From assembly GCF_014645895.1 (NCBI RefSeq), contig NZ_BMMP01000016.1:62001-126000 (forward strand): a DNA stretch of 64,000 bases, written 5' to 3'. Both the position numbers and the translations under genes were made by a program. The notes beneath the pieces were generated by a model. The model was given only the letters and a program-made list of their open reading frames with translations. It was not told the origin of the DNA and did not search any database. This stretch comes from Streptomyces daqingensis. Lineage in GTDB: Bacteria; Actinomycetota; Actinomycetes; Streptomycetales; Streptomycetaceae. Below are positions 35,083-44,017 of the stretch, one piece after another; within the stretch, counting starts at the first letter, position 1; each line of letters starts with the position of its first letter.

Positions 35083-36342
35083 ATGACGACACACGGGCAC
35101 GGCCACCATCACGAGGACCACGACCACCACCACGACCACCGCCACCGGACGCCCAGCAGACGCGCGCTGCTCGCCGGCGCGAGCGGCCTCCTCGTCCTCT
35201 CCTCCGCACCCGGCACCGCGAGTGCGGCCAGCACCCGGACCGCCAGATCGTCCGACGTGCCGGTCAAACGCATGGGCGCCGCCCGCAGCTCACGACTCAC
35301 ACAGGGCACCACGCTCGTCCACGCCGACATGCACAACCACACCGCCATGTCCGACGGCGACGGCGACCCCGAACTCGCCTTCGCCTCGCTGCGCGACGCG
35401 GGCCTGGACGTCGCCGCCCTCACCGACCACGCCACGCTGCTGGGCATCGAGGGCATCACCGACGAGGAATGGGACCGCACGGGCCAGCTCGCCGACGCCG
35501 CCGACGACCCCGGGGCGTACACCGCCATCCGCGGGTTCGAGTGGACGCACCCGCTGCAGGGGCACGCCAACATCTGGTTCACCGACGACTGGGTGGACCT
35601 CGGCGGGGCCGGCGGCCCGGACTCGCTCTACAGCTGGCTGAAGGACCGGGACGCCGTGGCCAGCTTCAACCACCCGGGCCGCGAGCCCCAGATGTTCGAC
35701 AGCTTCAGCTTCTCCGCCGGCGTGCTGGAGAAGATGGTCGGCCTGGAGATGTTCAACCGCGGCGACGACTACCTCTTCGACGGCTGGTCCGACACCGGCC
35801 GCTCCCCCCTCGTCGCCTGTCTCAACGCCGGCTGGCGCACCGGTCTGACAGGCGTCACCGACGAACACGGCACCGACTGGGGCTTCCCCGAGGGCAAGGG
35901 CCGCAGCGGGCTGTGGGTCACCGAGAACACTCGCGCGGGCGTCTTCGAGGCGATGCGGGCCCGGCGCTTCTTCGCGACGCGGGTCTCGGGTCTGCGGCTG
36001 GACGCGGTCGCCGGCGGGGTCCGGATGGGCGGCACTCTCGGGAAGTCCTCGGGCGACGTCCGCTTCACCGTCGACCTCGACCGCGGCCCCGAGTGGGAGG
36101 GCAAGCCCCTCAACATCCAGGTGCTGCGCCCCGGTTCGGACGCGCCGGCCGTCGCGGACGTCATCGAGACGCAGTCCAACAAGGTGACCGAGTTCACCGT
36201 TCCCCTCGACGCGGCCGACGGCGACTGGGTCGTCCTGCGCATATCCGACCCGTCCCAGGCCAACCCCTCCCCGGGCCCGTCCGGCCACCCCTGCAACGAC
36301 TGGGGCGTCGCGTACTCGAGCCCCTGGTGGCTCCAGGCGTGA
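35083..36342 (+). CDS. Tat-exported PHP-type (CehA/McbA-like) metallohydrolase
   Basis: Predicted secreted metal-dependent hydrolase. Residues 2-22 contain about twelve His residues with Glu/Asp, then a twin-Arg signal SRRALLAGASG and hydrophobic core (residues 26-45). The PHP core shows VHADMHNHTAMSDGDG (metal-binding His-x-His and Asp), LDVAALTDHA (second metal site) and FNHPGREPQMF. The C-terminal half is beta-rich (RFTVDLDRGPEWEG). Family members cleave phosphoesters or carbamates; the substrate is unknown. The His-rich stretch lies before the Tat signal, so it is probably removed with the leader. A hairpin ends the upstream DUF4349 gene. Confidence 0.87.
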   Translation: MTTHGHGHHHEDHDHHHDHRHRTPSRRALLAGASGLLVLSSAPGTASAASTRTARSSDVPVKRMGAARSSRLTQGTTLVHADMHNHTAMSDGDGDPELAFASLRDAGLDVAALTDHATLLGIEGITDEEWDRTGQLADAADDPGAYTAIRGFEWTHPLQGHANIWFTDDWVDLGGAGGPDSLYSWLKDRDAVASFNHPGREPQMFDSFSFSAGVLEKMVGLEMFNRGDDYLFDGWSDTGRSPLVACLNAGWRTGLTGVTDEHGTDWGFPEGKGRSGLWVTENTRAGVFEAMRARRFFATRVSGLRLDAVAGGVRMGGTLGKSSGDVRFTVDLDRGPEWEGKPLNIQVLRPGSDAPAVADVIETQSNKVTEFTVPLDAADGDWVVLRISDPSQANPSPGPSGHPCNDWGVAYSSPWWLQA

Positions 36343-36352
36343 CCCGCGGCTC

Positions 36353-36427
36353 AGGCCCCTTCCGCATCGGCGCGCCCGCGTACCCGCGTATCCGCGTATC
36401 CGGGCACCGCGCATCCGGAAGGGGCCT
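36353..36427. terminator. Widely spaced inverted repeat between convergent genes
   Basis: Twelve-base arms AGGCCCCTTCCG (36353-36364) and CGGAAGGGGCCT (36416-36427) flank 51 bp. That spacer contains short tandem repeats of GCGTATCC. It sits between the metallohydrolase and the convergent sensor phosphatase and probably terminates both. Confidence 0.55.
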
Positions 36428-36498
36428 CCGTCCCGGGGCACCCCGGCTTCCTCCCGCCGGGCGCGGCTGCGGCAGCCCACGGCAGGAGGCGCCGGCAC

Positions 36499-39042
36499 TC
36501 AGCGGGCGAGCGGCAGCTCGAACCACACGACCTTGCCCGACGTCACGGAACGCGCGCCCCACTTCGCGGCGAGCTCGTCGACCAGTTTCAGCCCCCTCCC
36601 CCACTGGCCGTCCGGGGTCGCCTCGGCACGGTGCGGCAGGCGCTCGTCCGAGTCCGAGACCTCCACCACGAGGCTGTCCCCCCTGGCGAGCTGAATCCCG
36701 ACGTCGCCCCTTCCGTGCCGGAACGCGTTCGTGACCAGTTCGTTCGCCAGCAGCCCGGTGACGCCGCGCAGGGCGTCCAGGCCCCAGTCGTCCAGCGTCC
36801 GGTCGATGAGCTCCCGGGCCTTGGAGGCCATGGCGGGCTCCGGCGGGAGGTTCCAGCGGACGCTCCTGTTCCGGGGCGTGGGCGTCGCCCGCGCCATGAG
36901 GATCGCCAGGTCGTCGCCAGCGGAGCGGGGAGCCATGCGGACCACCACGTCGTCACACCACTGCTGCACCGAGAAGACGGACGGGCCCGGCGCGGCCAGC
37001 ACCGATGCCAGGGCGGCGATGCCGTCGCCGATGTCCCCGCGCTGCTCGACCAGCCCGTCGGTGTAGAGCACCAGCGTGCCGCCCTCGGGCAGCGCCAGTT
37101 CGGTGACGGGGTAGTCCGGGGCCACGAGCCCGATGCCGAGCGGCACCCCGGGTTCGACGGGGATGAGGCGGGAGGTGCTGTCCCGGTGCCGCAGGATCGG
37201 CGGCGGGTGTCCGGCGCTCGCGATGCCGCACTCCCGGGTCACGGTGTTGTACACGGCGTACACGCAGGTGGCGTGCTGCATCGCGGGGCTGCTCTCCACG
37301 ATGCCGTCCAGCCGCGTCAGCAGCTCGACGGGCTCCAGATCGAGCCTGGCCAGGGTGTGCATCGCTGTGCGCAGCCGGCCCATGCCGGCCGCGGCGTGGA
37401 TGTCGTGCCCCATCACGTCGCCGACGACGAGCGCGACGCGGTGGCCGGACAGCGGTATGACGTCGAAGAAGTCACCTCCGACGTTCGCGGAGCGGCTCGT
37501 GGACCAGTAGTGGTATCCGATCTCCAGGCCCTGCCGGACGGGGATGTCCTTCTCGCCCGGCAGCATGTTGCGCTGCAGCGCGACGGCTGTGCGGCGCTCG
37601 TCGTCGTACAGGCGGGCGTTGTCCAGGCTGAGCGCGGTCCGCGCCGCGAGCTCCTCGGCGACGCTTCGGTCGTCCTCGTCCAGGGCGTCGCGGTCCGCGA
37701 ACCGGCCGAGCGTGACGAGCCCGAGGCACCGGCCGCGGGCCACCAGAGGCGCCACCACCCCGGAGTCCGGGGCGGCCTCCTCCGGCGGTCCCGGCAGGAC
37801 ATCCTGCGGGACGAGGGCGGCGGCGTCCTCCGCCCGCAGCTTCCCCTCGTGCCAGGAGAGTCCGGAGCTCAGGCACCTGTGCGCGGGCGACCCCGCGGGG
37901 TGCTCGCGCCGGCTCCCCGAGACGGCCTCCCGCAGGCGGCCGGAGCCGTCGCCCGCCGTGCCGCGCCCGGCGAGCACGACCGTGGCCGCCGGCCTGCCCG
38001 AGTCGGCGAACGCGCTGCCTTCGAGGTAGTCGGTACGCATCTCGACCGTCGCGACGTCGGCGAAGTCCGGCACGACGAACTCCACCAGCTCGCGCGCGGT
38101 CCGCCCCATGTCCAGCGTCGTGCCGACCTTGCTGCCCGACCTGTTCACCAGGTCCAGCCGCCGCCGCACACCGGAGGCCTCCAGCAGGGCGGTCTGCCGC
38201 TGGGTCACGTCGACGATCAGTCCGCCCAGGCCGAGCACGCGGCCGTCGTCCGAGGTCAGGCGGAAGAACGTCACGGACCACACCCGGTCGCGGTCCCGGT
38301 GGCCCTCCGTGCGCCCCGAGATCAGGACGTTGTGGAGCGGCTCCCCCGTCTCCAGGACACCGCGCAGGTGCCTCTCGTACTCGCCCCTGTCGGCGGCCCG
38401 GACGACGTCGCCCACGCTGCGCCCGACGTGCTCCTCCGCCGGGATCCCGTTGAAGCCGGCGAGGGCGTCGTTGACCATGACGTAGCGCAGGTCGGTGTCG
38501 AGAATCCCCATGCCGTGCGGGGAGGACCGTACGAAGGCGTCCACGGACGACGCACGGCCGCCCGGTGCCGCACCGTCCGAGGCTTCCGCCGCCGGGGCTT
38601 CCACCGCCGCTCCGCTGAGGTGGTGCGGCGGCGGGCCGTCGGATTGCGGGCCTCTGCCGTGCTGCGACGAGCTGCCGTGCTGTGACGGTCTCTCGTGCTG
38701 CGAGGGGTCGCCGAGCTCGCACAGCAGCCCCGTGACGGCGCCTCCCAGCAGAGGCCCCCCGCCGTCGTCCCCCGGGCCGCCCGGCATCAACGGCGAGCAG
38801 GTCAGCAGTACGTCCTGCCGGGCACCGTCGCCGGAGACCACCGGCACGACCCGGCTGTAGTCCCCACCCGCCGCCGCGCGGCCCACGGCCTCGGCCAGGG
38901 CGTCCCGCGCCGGACCTGCGAAGACCGCACCGCAGTGCCGGCCCAGCACGTCGGGGGCCGGCCGGCCGGACCATGCGGCGGCTGCGGGACTCCACGAAGT
39001 CACGTGCGCCGCGAGGTCCAGGGTGAACGAGGCTATAGGCAT
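36499..39042 (-). CDS. PAS-PAS-GAF-SpoIIE phosphatase fused to RsbW-like ATPase
   Basis: Large regulatory protein of 847 residues. Two PAS-like domains (residues 1-110 and 165-285) are joined by a Ser/Gln/His-rich linker. A GAF domain spans about 295-480. The PP2C/SpoIIE domain (500-718) has the metal-binding NVGGDFFDV, GDVMGHDIHA, YTDGLVEQRGD and GDDLAIL. A GHKL ATPase of the RsbW type (730-845) has LLANELVTNAFRHG and GQWGRGLKLVDELA. Phosphatase and kinase in one chain suggests it both dephosphorylates and phosphorylates an anti-anti-sigma (STAS) protein in response to small-molecule or redox signals. No STAS gene is adjacent. It is divergent from the APH-like gene. Confidence 0.94.
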   Translation of the reverse strand: MPIASFTLDLAAHVTSWSPAAAAWSGRPAPDVLGRHCGAVFAGPARDALAEAVGRAAAGGDYSRVVPVVSGDGARQDVLLTCSPLMPGGPGDDGGGPLLGGAVTGLLCELGDPSQHERPSQHGSSSQHGRGPQSDGPPPHHLSGAAVEAPAAEASDGAAPGGRASSVDAFVRSSPHGMGILDTDLRYVMVNDALAGFNGIPAEEHVGRSVGDVVRAADRGEYERHLRGVLETGEPLHNVLISGRTEGHRDRDRVWSVTFFRLTSDDGRVLGLGGLIVDVTQRQTALLEASGVRRRLDLVNRSGSKVGTTLDMGRTARELVEFVVPDFADVATVEMRTDYLEGSAFADSGRPAATVVLAGRGTAGDGSGRLREAVSGSRREHPAGSPAHRCLSSGLSWHEGKLRAEDAAALVPQDVLPGPPEEAAPDSGVVAPLVARGRCLGLVTLGRFADRDALDEDDRSVAEELAARTALSLDNARLYDDERRTAVALQRNMLPGEKDIPVRQGLEIGYHYWSTSRSANVGGDFFDVIPLSGHRVALVVGDVMGHDIHAAAGMGRLRTAMHTLARLDLEPVELLTRLDGIVESSPAMQHATCVYAVYNTVTRECGIASAGHPPPILRHRDSTSRLIPVEPGVPLGIGLVAPDYPVTELALPEGGTLVLYTDGLVEQRGDIGDGIAALASVLAAPGPSVFSVQQWCDDVVVRMAPRSAGDDLAILMARATPTPRNRSVRWNLPPEPAMASKARELIDRTLDDWGLDALRGVTGLLANELVTNAFRHGRGDVGIQLARGDSLVVEVSDSDERLPHRAEATPDGQWGRGLKLVDELAAKWGARSVTSGKVVWFELPLAR

Positions 39043-39200
39043 GTTCTTCCATGACCGTGTTGGACGAATTGCCCGTTTATGCAGTCTATGGGCCCGCTCG
39101 AACTCTCGCTCGACGGGCCCGGGTGAGGTCAGGAAACGACCATGCGCCGTGACCCCGTCCCGTAGGAGGATCCTCGCGGGACCGAGGGGGCGGATGAGAC

Positions 39201-40094
39201 GTGGGCAAGATGCACGCCGACGAGGCGGACACCGACGAGGAGTTGGTCAGACGGCTGCTCCGCGCCCAGTTCCCCCGATGGGCCGGCCTGCCGGTCACCC
39301 GGCTCGCCTCCGGCGGCACAGTGAACGCGATCTACCGGCTCGGCGGAGAGCTGACCGTACGGCTGCCGCTGCGGCCCGGCGGCGCGGAAGCCGTGGCGAC
39401 GGAGGCGCGGCTGCTGCCCCGGCTGGCGCCGCTGCTGCCGCTGCCGATCCCGGAAGTCGTCGCGGTCGGCGTCCCTGGCGAGGGATACCCCCTGACATGG
39501 GCGGTGCACCGGTGGATCGAGGGCCGCAACCCCGTGGAGGGCCGGCTGGCCGAGCCCGGAACCGTCGCCCGCGACCTCGCCCGGTTCGCGCTCGCCTTCC
39601 GCGAGATCGACCTGCCGGACGGTCCGCCCGCGCACCGCGGACGGCCCCTGATCGGCGAGGACGGGGAGATGCGGGCCGCCATCGAGGCGCTGCGCCGCAC
39701 CGACGAGCCCTTCGACGCCGACGAGATCGCTGCGGCCTGGGCAGAGGCGCTCGCCGTACCACCGTGGACGGGCACGCCCTGCTGGACGCACTCCGACCTC
39801 ATGCCGAGCAACCTCGTTTTCGCCGGCGACCGCGTCTCGGCCGTCATCGACTTCGGCACCGTCGGCATGGGCGAACCGGCGACCGACCTCATCCCGGCTT
39901 GGAACCTGCTGCCCGCCCCGGCACGGCGCGCATACCGGGAGGCAGCCGAAGTGGACGACGCCACCTGGGACCGCGGCCGGGGCTGGGCGCTGTCCATGGC
40001 GGTCATCCAGCTCCCGTACTACCGGCAGACCAACCCCGTCATCTCCGCGAACGCCCGGTACGTGATCCGGGAAGTCCTCGGCAGCCGCGGGTAG
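39201..40094 (+). CDS. Aminoglycoside phosphotransferase (APH)-fold kinase
   Basis: Small-molecule kinase of the APH/choline kinase fold. The nucleotide loop LASGGTVNAIYRLGG, the catalytic Brenner motif WTHSDLMPSNLVF (His-x-Asp, Asn) and the metal-binding VIDFGTVGMGEPATDL are all intact. Length is 297 residues. The fold includes aminoglycoside, hydroxyurea, macrolide and metabolite kinases; the best guess is a generic APH, not proven resistance. The GTG at 39201 is used and an ATG three codons later is possible. Confidence 0.9.
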   Translation: MGKMHADEADTDEELVRRLLRAQFPRWAGLPVTRLASGGTVNAIYRLGGELTVRLPLRPGGAEAVATEARLLPRLAPLLPLPIPEVVAVGVPGEGYPLTWAVHRWIEGRNPVEGRLAEPGTVARDLARFALAFREIDLPDGPPAHRGRPLIGEDGEMRAAIEALRRTDEPFDADEIAAAWAEALAVPPWTGTPCWTHSDLMPSNLVFAGDRVSAVIDFGTVGMGEPATDLIPAWNLLPAPARRAYREAAEVDDATWDRGRGWALSMAVIQLPYYRQTNPVISANARYVIREVLGSRG

Positions 40095-40201
40095 CGAGCG
40101 GGGCCGGAGGCGCGCGGCGTACGTGGCCCCGGGGCGGAACCTCCCCCTGAAGGCGGACTCCCACGGCAACCGGTTCCGGTGCCCGCCGCGTCGGCCATGG
40201 C

Positions 40202-42109
40202 ATGACCGCGACTCCCCCTGCCGAGCCTCCGCCTTACCCCCACTGCGGCCGCGGCGCCGGCACGGAAGACCCGGTGGGATGCCGAGGCCACCGTGTCCCG
40301 CGCCCGCGCCCCGACGGCGGTGACGCCGAAGTGGTCCTGCACGGCGCCTGCCTGGCACACCTCGACGGCAGCGACCGGGAGACCTATCTGGCGTCCCTCC
40401 GCCCCGGCAGCAACATGGACCACCGCGGCACGGTCTTCGACTCGGCCCTGTCGGCCCAGCTGCTGGACGCCGTGCGCGACCCCGCGGACCAGCGTCCGCG
40501 ATTCGGCGCCGTCCGCTTCAGCAGGGCGACGTTCGAAGGCGAAGCCCCCTTCGGCACGGCGAGGTTCGGGAGCCGAGCCTCATTCGACGGCGCGACGTGC
40601 AAGGGCAGCGCTCTCTTCAACAGCACGGTGTTCGGCAGCGAAGTCCGGTTCCGCGGTGCGACGTTCGAAGGCGAAGCCTGGTTCGACGGCACGACGTTCG
40701 AGAGCGAAACCCGCTTCGACAGGGCGACGTTCGACGGCGACGCCCTGTTCGTCCGCGCGACGTTCGAGGCCGACGCCGTGTTCGACGAGGCGGTGTTCGG
40801 GGCCCGCACCGGGTTCCGTCGGGCGACGTTCAGGGCCTGCGCCGGATTCGACGGCGCGACGTTCAAGGACGTCGCCCTGTTCGTCCGCGCGGCGTTCAAG
40901 GGTGACGCCTGGTTCGACGGCGCAACGTTCAAGGGCGGTGCGGGGTTCGACAGCGCGACGTTCAAAGGCCGTGCCGGGTTCGACGGCGCGACGTTCCAAG
41001 ACGGCGCCGGCTTCGGCAGGGCGGCGTTCGAGAGCGCCTCGTCGGTAGGGCCCCTGGCGTGCCGGGGAACTCTGAGCCTCGCGAAAGCCGTCTTCTCCGC
41101 CGCGGTGACCTTGGAGATCGCGGCGAGCAGAGTCGACTGCCACCGCACCCGCTGGGCCTCGACAGCCTCGCTGCGGCTGCGGCACGCGGTCATCGACCTC
41201 AGCGACGCGGTGCTGGAGTTCCCCGTCAGCGTCACCGCCCACGACCCCGGGTTCCTCACCACGCGAGGCTGTCCCCTGGATGAATCCGGGCTCCGCCAGG
41301 CGCCGGTACGCGGGGAGTCCCTGCACGGTGTCGACGCCGCGCACCTGGTGCTGACCAACCTGAACCTGGCCGAATGCCGCTTCAGCGGAACCGTCCACCT
41401 GGATCAGCTGCGGATGGAGGGCCGCTGCCCGTTCCCCCTGCCCAATTCGCAAGGCATCCACTGGCGGCGCGGACTGCCCGTACGGCACACACAACGGCTC
41501 CTCCTGGCCGAGGAGCAGCACTGGCGCCACAGCAGGCCCCGCTCCGACCCGGGATGGCTGCCGGCTCCGCCCGGCGCCGACATCGTGGAGCCGCCGGCGC
41601 TCGCCGCCCTCTACCGCGCGCTGCGCAAGTCCCACGAGGACTCCCGCAACGAGCCCGGCGCCGCCGACTTCTACTACGGCGAGATGGAGATGCGCCGCGC
41701 CGACCCCACCATCGCCCCCGCCGAACGCGGACTGCTGAACCTCTACTGGGCCCTGTCCGGATACGGGCTCCGCGCCGCACGCGCCATCGCCTGGCTGCTG
41801 GCCGCGATGACCGCGACCGTGCTGCTGATGATCGGCTTCGGACTGCCCGACACCCCCGCCCGGCCCTACCCGCGCGCCGCCGGCGTCGTCGGCAAGCAGA
41901 ACCCGCAGCTGCGCGCCGACTTCCCCGACCGCTTCACCACGGCCCGCGCGCAGAAGGCAGCCGACGTCGTCATCAACTCCGTGATCTTCCGCTCCAGCGG
42001 CCAGTCCCTCACCACCGTCGGCCGCTACACCGAGATGGCCTCCCGCTTCGCCGAGCCCGCACTCCTCACCCTGGCCCTCCTCGCCATCCGCGGCCGCCTG
42101 AAGCGGTAG
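40202..42109 (+). CDS. Repeat-rich membrane protein (11-residue pentapeptide-type repeats)
   Basis: A 635-residue protein. From about residue 106 to 276 there are some 15 tandem units of 11 residues of the form ATFxxxAxFDG, with Phe spaced alternately five and six, the pattern of the Pentapeptide_3-type right-handed beta-helix. The middle (285-480) is less regular. The C-terminus has two hydrophobic segments (AIAWLLAAMTATVLLMIGFG and near residues 615-630), so the repeat domain is probably cytosolic and membrane-tethered. Function is unknown. The gene ends 85 bp before tRNA-Thr on the opposite strand. Confidence 0.85.
   Translation: MTATPPAEPPPYPHCGRGAGTEDPVGCRGHRVPRPRPDGGDAEVVLHGACLAHLDGSDRETYLASLRPGSNMDHRGTVFDSALSAQLLDAVRDPADQRPRFGAVRFSRATFEGEAPFGTARFGSRASFDGATCKGSALFNSTVFGSEVRFRGATFEGEAWFDGTTFESETRFDRATFDGDALFVRATFEADAVFDEAVFGARTGFRRATFRACAGFDGATFKDVALFVRAAFKGDAWFDGATFKGGAGFDSATFKGRAGFDGATFQDGAGFGRAAFESASSVGPLACRGTLSLAKAVFSAAVTLEIAASRVDCHRTRWASTASLRLRHAVIDLSDAVLEFPVSVTAHDPGFLTTRGCPLDESGLRQAPVRGESLHGVDAAHLVLTNLNLAECRFSGTVHLDQLRMEGRCPFPLPNSQGIHWRRGLPVRHTQRLLLAEEQHWRHSRPRSDPGWLPAPPGADIVEPPALAALYRALRKSHEDSRNEPGAADFYYGEMEMRRADPTIAPAERGLLNLYWALSGYGLRAARAIAWLLAAMTATVLLMIGFGLPDTPARPYPRAAGVVGKQNPQLRADFPDRFTTARAQKAADVVINSVIFRSSGQSLTTVGRYTEMASRFAEPALLTLALLAIRGRLKR
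40517..41030 (+). repeat. 33-bp tandem DNA repeats within the pentapeptide-type gene
   Basis: The 11-residue protein period appears as imperfect 33-bp DNA repeats, each with a GCGACGTTC-like core. Such repeats can expand or contract by slippage, so repeat number may vary between strains. Confidence 0.7.
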
Positions 42110-42148
42110 CCGTCGTCCGGCACGGGCCACGGCGCCAGAAATCCAAAA

Positions 42149-42172
42149 GCCCCTCCCGTCTCCGGAAGGGGC
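42149..42172 (-). terminator. Rho-independent terminator of tRNA-Thr
   Basis: On the minus strand a ten-base stem with one mismatch (42163-42172 with 42149-42158) is followed by a short T-run (TTTT at 42148-42145). It lies 23 bp past the tRNA 3' end and is one of the few hairpins here with a T-tract. Confidence 0.8.
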
Positions 42173-42194
42173 CTCTGACCAGTTACTTTTCTGG

Positions 42195-42268
42195 AGCCGC
42201 CTGGGGGAGTCGAACCCCCGACCTACGCATTACGAGTGCGTCGCTCTGGCCAACTGAGCTAAGGCGGC
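42195..42268 (-). tRNA. tRNA-Thr (anticodon CGT)
   Basis: Seventy-four bases fold into a full cloverleaf. The acceptor GCCGCCT pairs with AGGCGGC, the anticodon arm ACGCA/TGCGT holds the loop CTCGTAA, and the T-arm GGGGG/CCCCC holds TTCGACT. Anticodon CGT reads ACG (Thr). CCA is not encoded. Confidence 0.97.
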
Positions 42269-42415
42269 GTGCTGCCCGCGGACCGAAGAGATCGGTGCGG
42301 GCGCAGCGCGGACAAGTTTACACAGGTTCCGGGGGTGCTCCGTACGGGGTATCCGTGGGTGGGGCGTCACGCCGCTCCGACCCGGATACCGGCGCCGTAC
42401 CGCCTCGCCCGCGGC

Positions 42416-44017
42416 CTACGAGCAGCGCTTGCCGTCCTTCGGCGCCTTCCCCTTGAGCAGGTAGGCGTCGACGGTGTCGTTGATGCAGGCCCCTGCGCGC
42501 AGGTACGCGGTGTGCCCGTCGCCCTCGTAGGTCAGCAGGCGGGCCGTGTCGAGCTGGCCGGCGAGGCCCTGCGCCCATGCGTAGGGAGTGGCCGGGTCGC
42601 GGGTCGTGCCGATGACGAGGATCGGGTCGGCGCCCTTCGCCGCGATGCGGTGGGCTTCGCCGGTGGCCTGCTCGGGCCAGTAGCCGCAGTTGAGGGCCGC
42701 CCACGCGAAGCCGCGTCCGAACACCGGGGAGGCCTTCTCGAACGAGGGCACCGCCTTCTCCACCGCGTCCGGCGAGTCGAACGCCGCGGGGAGGTCCAGG
42801 CAGTTGACGGCGGGGTTGGCGTACATGATGTTGCCGTAGTGGCCGCTCGGGTCGCGCTCGTAGTACTCGTCGGCCATGGCGAGGAGTTGGGCGCCGTCGC
42901 CCTTGTTCGCCGTCGTCAGCGCGTCGCGCAGCTGGGGCCAGGCGCCCTCGTCGTACATGGCGCGGATGACGCCCGTCGTGGCGAGCGATTCGGTGAGTTC
43001 GCGCGGATCGCCCGTGGGGAGCGGCTTGGCGTCGACCTTCTTGAAGAACGCGCTGAGCTTCCGCCCTGCGTCCTTGACGCTCTTCGTGCCGAGCGGGCAG
43101 TCCGACCGCTTGACGCAGTCCGCCGCGAACTCCTTGAAGGCCGTCTCGAAACCGCCCGTCTGGTCGCGGTTGAGCTGCAGCATCGACAGCGACGGGTCCA
43201 TGGCGCCGTCGAAGACGAGCCGGCCGGAGCGCTGCGGGAAGAGTCCCGCGTAGTAGGCCCCCAGGTAGGTGCCGTAGGAGGCGCCCACGTAGTTCAGCTT
43301 CTTGTCGCCGAGGAGGGCCCGCAGGACGTCCATGTCCCGGGCCGCCTCCACCGTCGAGACGTGGGCGAGCAGTTCGCCCTCGCGCTTCTTGCAGCCGGCC
43401 GAGAACTTCTTGTACGCGCCGACGAGCTTGTCCTTCTCCGCCTTGTCGTCGGGCGTCTGGTCGGTCTGCGTGTAGGTGTCCATCTCCTTGTCGGTGAGGC
43501 ACCTGATGGGTTCGCTGGCGGCCACGCCCCGCGGGTCGAGGCCGACGATGTCGTACTTCTGCCGTACGGGCGCCGGATAGCCGACCGCCGCCGCCTGCTG
43601 CACGTACTCGATGGCCGAACCGCCCGGGCCGCCCGGGTTGACCAGCAGCGAGCCGATCCTTCCGCTCTTCGCGCCCTTCTTCCGGGCGACGGCGAGGTTC
43701 AGGTCGTCGGCGGGGTCGGGCTTGTCGTAGTCCAGCGGGGCCTTCATCTTGGCGCACTGGAAACCGTCCCCGTCGCCGCAGTCGCGCCAGGTGAGCTTCT
43801 GCTCGTAGTACCTCTTGAGGTCGGACGGTACGGCGGTGGGAAGCGGCTTGAGGGGCTCGGCGCTGTCGAGGCCGTTGGCGCGGTCGCTGCTCGCCGACGA
43901 GGGGGCGCCCTCCGGGGCGTCCGACCCGCCCGAATCGGAAGAGCACCCGCTCATCACCAGCATGACGGCCGCCGCGAGTACGGCCGTCGTGGTGCTCAGC
44001 CCGCGCCTGGTGTCCAT
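42416..44017 (-). CDS. Secreted alpha/beta hydrolase, TAP-like peptidase (lipoprotein)
   Basis: Exported serine peptidase of the tripeptidyl aminopeptidase (SlpD/SlpE) group. A signal peptide with lipobox MSGC (Cys25) predicts a lipoprotein. The nucleophile elbow YVGASYGTYLGAYY, the oxyanion region LLVNPGGPGGSAIEY and the C-terminal TAP domain (GTTRDPATPYAWAQGLAGQL with the catalytic Asp; EGDGHTAYLR with the His) are present. Length is 533 residues, typical. The ATG at 44017 has GAGGGA upstream. It lies just downstream of holB on the same strand, past a hairpin. In Streptomyces an slp-type peptidase at this place is conserved. Confidence 0.94.
   Translation of the reverse strand: MDTRRGLSTTTAVLAAAVMLVMSGCSSDSGGSDAPEGAPSSASSDRANGLDSAEPLKPLPTAVPSDLKRYYEQKLTWRDCGDGDGFQCAKMKAPLDYDKPDPADDLNLAVARKKGAKSGRIGSLLVNPGGPGGSAIEYVQQAAAVGYPAPVRQKYDIVGLDPRGVAASEPIRCLTDKEMDTYTQTDQTPDDKAEKDKLVGAYKKFSAGCKKREGELLAHVSTVEAARDMDVLRALLGDKKLNYVGASYGTYLGAYYAGLFPQRSGRLVFDGAMDPSLSMLQLNRDQTGGFETAFKEFAADCVKRSDCPLGTKSVKDAGRKLSAFFKKVDAKPLPTGDPRELTESLATTGVIRAMYDEGAWPQLRDALTTANKGDGAQLLAMADEYYERDPSGHYGNIMYANPAVNCLDLPAAFDSPDAVEKAVPSFEKASPVFGRGFAWAALNCGYWPEQATGEAHRIAAKGADPILVIGTTRDPATPYAWAQGLAGQLDTARLLTYEGDGHTAYLRAGACINDTVDAYLLKGKAPKDGKRCS

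Noticed and set aside
39090..39120. GGGCCCG / CGGGCCC arms in the divergent region between the SpoIIE-type gene and the APH-like gene
   Set aside because: Only 7-bp arms with a 17-bp spacer; in DNA of this composition it is too weak to call an operator or terminator.
42195..42268. tRNA-Thr as an integration site
   Set aside because: tRNAs are frequent att sites, but I found no second copy of its 3' end in the window and no integrase or phage genes nearby.
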